Part shown: piece by piece, positions 56,909-64,000 of the stretch
Position numbering within the stretch: the stretch's first letter is position 1
Layout: the number at the start of each line of letters is the position of its first letter
NCBI RefSeq assembly: GCF_910592395.1
Contig: NC_088315.1
Location: forward strand, 16,599,808-16,663,807
Source: Lineus longissimus
Taxonomy: Eukaryota; Nemertea; Pilidiophora; Heteronemertea; Lineidae
Reading direction: 5' to 3'
Length of the DNA: 64,000 nt
The notes under the pieces: model-generated
Databases searched by the model: none
The model's input: only the letters and a program-made list of their open reading frames with translations
Told to the model about the DNA's origin: nothing
Made by a program: the position numbers and the translations under genes

Positions 56909-57871
56909 GAGTTGATTGGTACAATACGGTACAAATATCATTGGAAGATTTCACCTCCTACCTTTAAACTACATCCTCCTAGGGATTATTGGTATTACGA
57001 CGCAATTTCAGGATACCTGAGAATTTCGAGCAAAAGTGGAGTTTATCAGGCTATCTCTCGATTTTATCATAGTCGTCAACTGTTAAGCTTCCGACTTTTC
57101 AGCACATTTAGACACGGCTCTCACTTGCACCTTTTCAGGGACCAGTGCTTGTTCAGAAATTCATTTATTACTTTAATGGGAAAAAAGCCAGGGAGGCTGT
57201 TTTATGAGCTTCGTGATATTGTTGGCAAAGGGCATGCATATCGAATGATCCCTCCTCGAACTGATCCATGCTCTCGGATAAATACACGGCTTACGCCACA
57301 CTACAGTGGCCACAATGTTTTGATTAGTTGTTCTAAAGGACATCGTACTGGAAAACGTTTAACTATTTACACTATCATGTTGGTAAAAAGTACTAAAGAA
57401 GCGGTTTTAACAAATGGTGTGACTTTAAACATGTTAAAGAAGAAAATCCCTCCCAGACAAATGGTTTTAGAATTTACCTCGGACAACGATGTGGTCATAC
57501 AGACCAGAAAGAAAGGGTTTATGGTTTATCGAAGAACCAGGCAATACAAGGGCAAATACAAAAAAGTTAAGAAAACGACAAAATGGCCTGGTAATGAGGC
57601 CAACTGGAGTAGGAAACACCAAGCCTACCTTGAATCATATGTCCTAGGAAGTAATGATATACTGGTTGGCTGCAGGGTAAACTGCCAACTACGGACACCT
57701 CTAGTACCTTCAATGTCTCCATTTTCCCCGATTGAATTCATATATGCTAGTAAAAGGTTAGGTAGAGAGTATGTGCGCTTTATAGCACCAAATGGGAACT
57801 TTCTGTTTTTTCTGTTTCAAAAGAGATTTGAAAATATCAAATATGTGGCTGTTTTTTCTCCAGCTTATTAA
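56909..57871 (+). CDS. Unrecognised ~320-codon open frame, copy 2 (twin ORF 2)
   Basis: Counterpart of 28611-29573, identical in protein. Again there is no ATG in the first ~90 codons. Confidence 0.45.
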   Translation, partial: ELIGTIRYKYHWKISPPTFKLHPPRDYWYYDAISGYLRISSKSGVYQAISRFYHSRQLLSFRLFSTFRHGSHLHLFRDQCLFRNSFITLMGKKPGRLFYELRDIVGKGHAYRMIPPRTDPCSRINTRLTPHYSGHNVLISCSKGHRTGKRLTIYTIMLVKSTKEAVLTNGVTLNMLKKKIPPRQMVLEFTSDNDVVIQTRKKGFMVYRRTRQYKGKYKKVKKTTKWPGNEANWSRKHQAYLESYVLGSNDILVGCRVNCQLRTPLVPSMSPFSPIEFIYASKRLGREYVRFIAPNGNFLFFLFQKRFENIKYVAVFSPAY

Positions 57872-58302
57872 CAAATATTGCTTCACCCGTTACCACTTTT
57901 AAAGTGACATCAGTTTTGGCTGCCATCCTGTGTAAGGTTTTTCTGTATTTTTTTCTCACTAACATTGCGCAGCCAAAGACACCCAGTGAGAAAAAACACC
58001 TAGGCAGTATAAACTAAACTGTCAAGTTTTGCCTATAGAATTCTGAATGCAGACGTCTGAAGAGATACATTTCGCATTCAGGCTCCTCGGCCAGCAATGG
58101 TATATGCTCCCAAAACTTTAAGTTCCTCAAGCATGTCTAAGGCCAAGATAAATGTTGCCAAACATGTTACCGTTCACCGCTCGCATGGTCGTGGTTCCAC
58201 CGGATGAAAAATTTCATTATTTCAAAAATTCCAATATTTTCCAAATCCAAATAAAGTCATGACGTTATTCAGGGAGACATCTAACGACTTTTATTCATAC
58301 AG

Positions 58303-59156
58303 GCATGTGTCAGGCAATCACCGTCGTCCTCTTTCATGACACTTGGCAACTGGAAGTTGAAGACCCGGATGTTGCTACTAATTGCCGAATTCATGCGGGA
58401 TTTCGTGTTGCATGTTGTAAGTATTTTCATCATATCGAGCATTAAAACGATGAAAAGTCAAAATACGCGAATGAAGACTAGAATAATGTTTTGATGAATC
58501 TCGTAGATGTAATTATACCAAACGATGGCACAAATCTAACACGATATCTTGCGATTTTTTAAGGACCTTGCCGCAGCAGACGTATTCTCGTCATCATGAT
58601 ACATACAGGTCACGTGAACAGGGCTTTGGCGCGTTTTTTAAAGACGTGGCCCTTCCAACATGTCCAATGCTTGGAATTCATTGCAGTTAACGGGGCAACC
58701 CTTGTTCGATGTGAACTTGTGGAAACCTTTATGATTGAAAACCTTCACTCGTTGATCAAACATGTATGCTGATAGCCTGGGACTGAAAGTAACATGCCTT
58801 TTTAATTTTTTTCAGGTGGGATTCATCATGGCGTGCAACAAACAGGTCGCTGTACGGATAGTTGAACCAGGGGGTAATATCATTATTGCACCATGGACAT
58901 TCTTACAATTCAATCAGGCTACGTTCATGTATGGCCAGCTGTGGTCAGATATACAGTACTAGATGGCTACGCATACGATGTTAAAGTGACTATGCCGGAA
59001 AGGGTTTTGAAACCCTTTAAGGCCCGTACCATCTTTTTATATATCATATATATATTTTTTATATCGATGTTGATGATGCTAAACCTTGAAAATATTGGTC
59101 CTTATCATAAAAGTCCTGCAAAGAACAAAGCTCTTAAAAAGAGGTTGCGTACATGA
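58303..59156 (+). CDS. Possible 3' exons with membrane segment, copy 2
   Basis: Counterpart of 30005-30858; the 87-codon frame with the hydrophobic stretch is 58893-59156. No family recognised. Confidence 0.25.
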
Positions 59157-59302
59157 TATAGTTGAGCCTAGTCAAGAGTGAGTGGTCCAGTCCTTGTCTT
59201 TTAATCCACAAGAAGAATGGTAGCTGCAGGGTGGTTCATGATTACCGTTGTGTTAACCTACTTACGGAGACGGATTATCTTGGCCACGTTAGTTCTTGGG
59301 CA

Positions 59303-59567
59303 CGGCCTAGTTAGACCCGATAGACTTGATCGTTGGCGACCCGGCGTTTTCGAATTTGTTTTCGATTCTGAAGCCAAATGTTTGAGAATTTAGTCACTGG
59401 CATCTCCAAAGTTTGCTCTCAATCATATTTCCGTCTGATACTCCCATGAAGGTAGGATCGCTGTTGTTCAGGTGAAAAACCGTTTTTGTTCAGGTTTTTT
59501 TCTACACGATTTTTGAAGTGCCGCCATGTTGTTTCCATTGAGGTTTCCATGGCGCAGCCACACAGTG
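59303..59567. other. Unique sequence between the duplication end and the LINE
   Basis: First single-copy sequence after the duplicated block. No gene seen; it includes a small near-repeat, TTGTTCAGGTGAAAAAC/TTGTTCAGGTTTTTTTC. Confidence 0.5.
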
Positions 59568-59731
59568 CAGATTCAAATTCAAATTCAAATTGTTTATTAC
59601 TCCTTATAAAAGTACATTTACATTGGATTTTTATGTAATAAGCATACAAGACGAGTAAAAGAACAAAACATGAATAATGAACATTTTACAAAAGCTACAA
59701 AAAAAAAATTATTATAAGCAGATTAGACCCA

Positions 59732-60037
59732 TCACTCATACATTAAATTGCAAAATTTTGCTACCTTCTTAATTATTTCCCCTTCAGATGACATCAAATA
59801 AATGAAAAGATCTTTTTGCGATAAACTTGACAAATTTGGATATAGACAATAACAGTATTTAAGTAATTGTTCACTCTCACTCGCAAATTTGGGACACTTA
59901 AAAACAAAATGAAATTCATCACCAACTACCATCCGACCTAAATCCCTACACTGTGAACAAAATCTTTCACCCCTTGGGGTTTGTGGTTTACTATATCGTC
60001 CTGTTTCAATTTCTAACATATGATTACTAACCCTAAA
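59732..60037 (-). pseudogene. Older LINE C-terminal segment (zinc-knuckle-like), cut off by insertion
   Basis: 'FRVSNHMLEIETGRYSK' then 'RFCSQCRDLG' and 'DEFHFVFKCPKF': C-x2-C...H-x4-C, a common C-terminal motif of animal LINE proteins. Its reading frame continues that of 62239 onward across the insertion site (the target bases encode Leu-Thr-Lys on both sides), which confirms one former gene. Confidence 0.8.
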
Positions 60038-60045
60038 TTTAGTTA

Positions 60046-62230
60046 TTATTATTATTATTAAAAACATTTTTATAGCGCTTAACGTTGTTAAAACTTCTAA
60101 GCGCTTTACAATTTATAATAAAACATAACATTAATACATGATAGAATAAAAGTCATTACTAAAGAAAACGTGCAAAGGATTCAAAAGAATTTTTTAAAAA
60201 TATGAGTTTTTAGTGCAGTTTTAAAACGACCCAGGGTACTCTGGCCACGAACACTATTTGGAAGCTCATTCCATAGCTTTGGTCCCGCCACTGCGAATGC
60301 AGAGGAGCCTATCACCCGGTTTGTGCGGATTTCCTTACACAGACCCATTGTACTTGACCGCAGGGAGCGTGAGGGTTTGTAAACTTCCAAGCAGTCTGCG
60401 AGATATTTTGGTGCGTAATCATGTAGACATTTGTAGACCATTAGATTAACCTTGTACTCGAGCCTTGCTTTCAAAGGAAGCCAGTGGAGTGCGCACAGAA
60501 CCGGAGTGATATGATCCCCTCTGGACACCCTAGTGACGAGACGAGCTGCCGAGTTTTGAACCAGTTGAAGCTTACGCACATTGGCCTCAGAGATGTTATA
60601 TAGCAGACTATTTGCGTAGTCCAACCGCGAGACAACTAAGGTCCGCACTGCACTTGTTGCTGCTGATTTACTGAGCAAAGATCTTATCTTGCTTATACGA
60701 TAGAGATGGAAATTTGCCGCACGGCATACATTGTTAACATGCGTTTTCATGGACATTTCTCTGTCAAATGTTACACCAAGAATCATGAAGGTATCACTCA
60801 GCTCAATTTCAGTATCGCCACTTTTCAATTTCAGATCAGACACATACTTCTGTAGGTTCTTTACACATGCAAGGAAAAATTCGGTCTTACTGTCATTCAA
60901 TTTCAGTTTGTTTCTCACCATCCATTCCTTAATTGACTCAACACATAGTGTAAGGCTCGAAATAACATTTTGCACCACGGTTGGGTTAGTTGGATCAAAG
61001 ATAATGTAGAGACCACTGTCATCAGCAAACAGTATATATGGCAGGAGGAATGATCGGATAATGTCGCCAAGAGGACTGTTGTATGCAGTGAACAAGAGAG
61101 GGCCCAGTACAGAACCCTGGGGAACTCCAAAAAGTAAGGAACCTTATCTGATACAGCGTCTTTCACCGTCACCTCTTGTGACCTCCCCGTGAGATAAGAT
61201 TTGAACCACTGCAATGCTGATCCGGTAACCCCGAATCTATTCTCAAGACGTTTGAGGAGAATTGGGTGGTCCAGTGTGTCAAAAGCAGCAGACAGATCCA
61301 GTGCCACAAACAGAACAGCTTTGTTAGAATCCATGGCATGGACAATATCGTTGTGAACTTTAAGCAAGGCAGTTTCTGTGCTATGCTTAGCTCGATATGC
61401 TGACTGCATTGGATCAAACAACCTGTTTGTGTCAAAGTGATCTGACAGCCTCTTTGACACAACCTTCTCAACAACTTTTGACATGAAAGGAAGGTTTGAT
61501 ACTGGACGGTAATTTGACGATACCTCAGGGTCTAGAGAGGGTTTCTTCAGAAGCGGGCGCACACAAGCCTTTTTGTAACATTCTGGGAAAGTCCCACTTG
61601 ACATTGATTCATTGACTACAAGTGTTAAAATCGGAAGAAGGTCCCCAATGGTCTTTTTTAGGAGCCATGTGGGGATAGGATCTATTTCGCATGACTTAGT
61701 AGCCATGGACAAAATGATCTTTTTCATTTCGTCTTCAGTAGCTGGAGTGAAACAGTCAAGTGGAATTCCTGAGAATGCTTGTTCAGAAATCTCTGAAGGT
61801 GCATGTGTTGGCACCACATTGTCAAGGTTCGTACGGATCTTGATGATCTTTTCACTAAAGAAGGTTGCAAAATCGTTTGCCACAACAGATGGGTCGCCCA
61901 ATGGAAGGTGACAGTCACTATCATTAGTGAGCTCTTTAATCACATTGAATGTCTCCTTGAGGTTTCCTGTGCTAAGTCGTTCCTCGTAATAGTCCTTCTT
62001 TGCATTTCGAATAAGATTGACGACACACTCCCGTTGTGCCACAAACATTTGTCTGTGAATCTCGAGTTTGGATGAAAACCATTTTCTCTCTAGCTGCCTC
62101 CGAAGATTCCGTGCTATGGCGATGTTCTCACTGAACCAAGGATTATTGGGTCTTGCTGTTATACGTTGCGTTTTAAGGGGTGCCTTTCGATCAAGAGTTG
62201 ACACAATTGCGTTGTTTAACGTTTCTGCCG
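60046..62230 (-). mobile_element. L2/CR1-like LINE, 5'-truncated, with TTTAGTTA target duplication
   Basis: Target duplication 60038-60045 and 62231-62238. Reading on the minus strand it begins inside the open frame before the reverse transcriptase and ends with a 3' region containing AAGCGCTTAGAAG...AAGCGCTATAAAAATG and an (ATA)n tail (60046-60060). 5' truncation, a short-repeat tail and an eight-base duplication are the signs of target-primed reverse transcription. Confidence 0.9.
60181..62204 (-). pseudogene. L2/CR1-like reverse transcriptase, one frameshift
   Basis: The N-terminal part ('NNPWFSENIAIARNLRRQLE') links the lost endonuclease to the reverse transcriptase: 'SSNYRPVSNLPFMSKVVEK', 'FVALDLSAAFDTLDH' (motif A), then 'VPYF' where the frame changes in a T-run near 61133 to '[10 protein letters not shown]' and '[10 protein letters not shown]' (catalytic FADD). 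The C-terminus has the clade signature '[13 protein letters not shown]', '[13 protein letters not shown]', '[13 protein letters not shown]' and '[13 protein letters not shown]', ending '[10 protein letters not shown]'. A single one-base lesion makes it a fairly young copy. Confidence 0.9.
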
Positions 62231-63957
62231 TTTAGTTAACGCTTTTTTATGTTTAAAATTTACAATTTGGTCAAGATATGACTCATAATTAAATTTCTTT
62301 TTAAAGAGAGAATATGTGTTAAATTTCCCAGTTTGATCACTTTTATACCTCTCAATAAAATTCTTTTCCCAATAACTACGGTATTGATTTTGTAGTTTAA
62401 TTTTAATTTCCTTTGTTGAATCTATATTGGGATCTATGTTAGCCTTTTTACACAAAGCATTGAAAAAAGAAAACCATGAAAAATACCCATCTGATGTCAA
62501 CCGCTTAGCTTCAACAACTGCACTAACCAACAAGGAGTTCTCAGATACTAATAAATGTTTACCAAAATTCACACACTGAGAAACAAAACTAAAAGCCAGG
62601 GGAAACCTACCAAGTTCTGACTTTACAGCTAAATTTCCCGCTTTCCTATTAACCCCAAGTAAATATTTACAAAACGAAGTATTCAAATCCTCAATAGGCA
62701 TGTTACAGAAATGTTCCTGAAAACCCCACTGCATATTGAACTTTTTATTCTTATCCAAGTCTTCAGCACACCATATCTCAGACGCATAGCAACAAATCGG
62801 TCTCACTAACTGGTCAAATACTTGTAAACCGAGACCAGCTGATACATTGCCATAACCTAAACAACCCTTAACCTTGAACATAGCTTTTTTAGCCCTCTCA
62901 ATTATATTAGACTTTGCATATGTGAAGGTACATGATGAGGCTAAAACCATACCCAAATATTTATATCTCTGAACTTCCTCTATTGAATGTCCATCAACAA
63001 TGAAATTTTCATTTGATATACGACCGCCCCTGGAAAATCGAACTACCTTGGTTTTTTGAATGTTTATGTTTAACTTCCAATCCTTACAATAATTTGACAA
63101 AATATTAAGAGAATTCTACAAACCCTCTTTGGTCTGGGAAAAAAGCAACAAATCATCAGCATACAAATGGTGACTTATATAAGTTGCATTCAACACAAGT
63201 GGATCTCTACAATTCTTATCTAATATCTCAGACAGGTCATTAATATATATATTAAACAGCGCCGGACTTGATAGCTCTCCTTGCTTAACACCTGAAGCAC
63301 ACTTAAAAAATTCTGATCTACCCAACGGCATCTTAATACACGATTCACTTTGCAAATACAAACTTTTGATTGTATTGTAAAATTTACCTCTCACTCCATT
63401 CTTTTGGAGCTTCAAGAAAATACCTTGATGCCAAATACTATCATATGCTTATTTGAAATCTACAAAACAGGCATATATTTGCTTTTTTTCTTTCTTGACA
63501 TATTTGTCCATCAGAGTTTTGATTATAAAAAGATGATCCGATGTCCGCGCCTTTTTCTGGAAACCTATTTGACATTCCGATAAGCACTTCTTTGACTTAA
63601 TAAACTGTTCTAGTCTATTATTTAGAATCGTACTGAATACTTTCTCCAGGCAACTGAATACAGTTATTCCTCTGTAATTTCCGGGATTTGAACGACTACC
63701 GGCTTTATACAAATTTTAACAATTAAACCTTCACTCCAAACCTTTGGAAATTTTCCCGAGTTAAGAATAGCATTGAACAAGTTTAAGTAAGCCTGCATCA
63801 ATATAGGTAACGATGTTTTTATCATTTCATTTGATATTCTATCGAGAGCAACTGCTTTCCCAGCCTTCACATTTCTAACTGCCTTCATAACTTCTTCCGA
63901 TGATGATGATAATTTTTCTCTAGTCGTTTTTGTAACGGCATTAGATCTTACTCGCAA
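62216..63957 (-). pseudogene. Older LINE reverse transcriptase, degenerate
   Basis: From 63957: 'VKAGKAVALDRISNEMIK', then a frame change near 63700, 'NPGNYRGITVFSCLEKVFS', an in-frame TAA after 'ACFVDFK' (63449), 'GVKQGELSSPALFNIYIND', the catalytic 'HLYADDLLLFSQ', an in-frame TAG after 'TKEGL' (63116), and the thumb region 'QRYKYLGMVL' to 'YASEIWC'. Three lesions make it non-functional. The endonuclease part would lie outside the window. Confidence 0.85.
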
Positions 63958-64000
63958 ATGAGTTCTTAAATGAGCAGAGAAATCGATTCCGGCGGGAGCT

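Larger units (their letters stand above)
31006..59302 (+). repeat. Copy 2 of the tandem duplication (~28.3 kb)
   Basis: Near-identical to 306-31004. It lacks the 2,492-bp Tigger element of copy 1 but has ~100 bases more in the fold-back element (near 39695-39800). It begins inside exon 1 of the Harbinger-1 Myb gene and ends at 59302, after which the sequence is unique. One unmatched base (T, 31005) separates the copies and there is no clear microhomology, as expected of end joining. Confidence 0.95.
59568..64000 (-). mobile_element. Older non-LTR retrotransposon (LINE), interrupted by a younger LINE; 5' end outside window
   Basis: On the minus strand the coding part runs from the window edge to 62239 and resumes at 60037 to a stop at 59732. 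A 3' untranslated region follows and ends in an (AATTTG)n tail at 59568-59592. It is split by a 2,185-bp L2/CR1-like insertion (60046-62230) flanked by TTTAGTTA on both sides. The family is not identified: the reverse transcriptase and the C-terminal CxxC...DEFHFVFKC motif occur in several LINE clades. Confidence 0.8.

Noticed and set aside
1-64000. tRNA, rRNA and other structured RNA genes
   Set aside because: I looked for tRNA A/B boxes and found no convincing cloverleaf; a GGTTCAATAG word near 8851 lacks partners.

Overview
The window is animal (metazoan) genomic DNA, most likely from a marine invertebrate; the species cannot be fixed from sequence alone. The evidence is GT/AG introns, two-gene PIF/Harbinger transposons (HARBI1-like nuclease plus Myb or MADF partner), pogo/Tigger-type elements with a CENP-B-type helix-turn-helix, a BEL/Pao remnant, L2/CR1-like LINEs with short-repeat tails, and many MITEs. 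Nothing looks bacterial. Almost every recognisable coding region belongs to a transposable element. The exception is a stretch at 25.4-30.9 kb (repeated at 53.7-59.2 kb) with two unusually long, unrecognised open frames, a PAN/apple-like exon and possible terminal exons; this is the best candidate for host or novel genes.

Large-scale layout: bases 306-31004 are repeated in direct orientation at 31006-59302. By eye the copies are about 99.8% identical (11 substitutions in the first ~8 kb). The junction carries one extra base and lies inside a Harbinger Myb gene. The copies differ by homopolymer lengths, a ~100-base indel in a fold-back element, and a clean 2,492-bp pogo/Tigger insertion (20933-23424) present only in copy 1; copy 2 has the empty TA site. 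From 59303 to the end the sequence is single copy and holds an older LINE interrupted by a younger L2/CR1-like LINE.

Order within each copy (copy-1 coordinates): Harbinger-1 (1-3342; intact HARBI1-like frame, Myb partner with a nonsense codon); a pogo-like element (3344-8301) carrying nested Harbinger-2 (3755-6722; spliced intact transposase interleaved with a broken MADF gene); a fold-back MITE (8321-9377); a BEL/Pao remnant (9685-11520); a 294-bp repeat pair (11777-12381); sister Harbingers A (13332-15209) and B (15437-17594), each carrying a nested element whose empty site is seen in the other; a hairpin MITE (17876-17997); a 1,250-bp MITE made of GGCGAATTT arrays (18881-20130); a poly-G MITE; the copy-1-only pogo/Tigger element, itself carrying a MITE in its coding exon; a divergent tandem repeat (24340-25130); then the candidate gene region.

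The nested insertions give a relative chronology: the pogo-like element preceded Harbinger-2; Harbingers A and B preceded their nested elements; all of these preceded the 30-kb duplication; the Tigger insertion came after it, or is polymorphic between haplotypes if the duplication is an assembly artefact.
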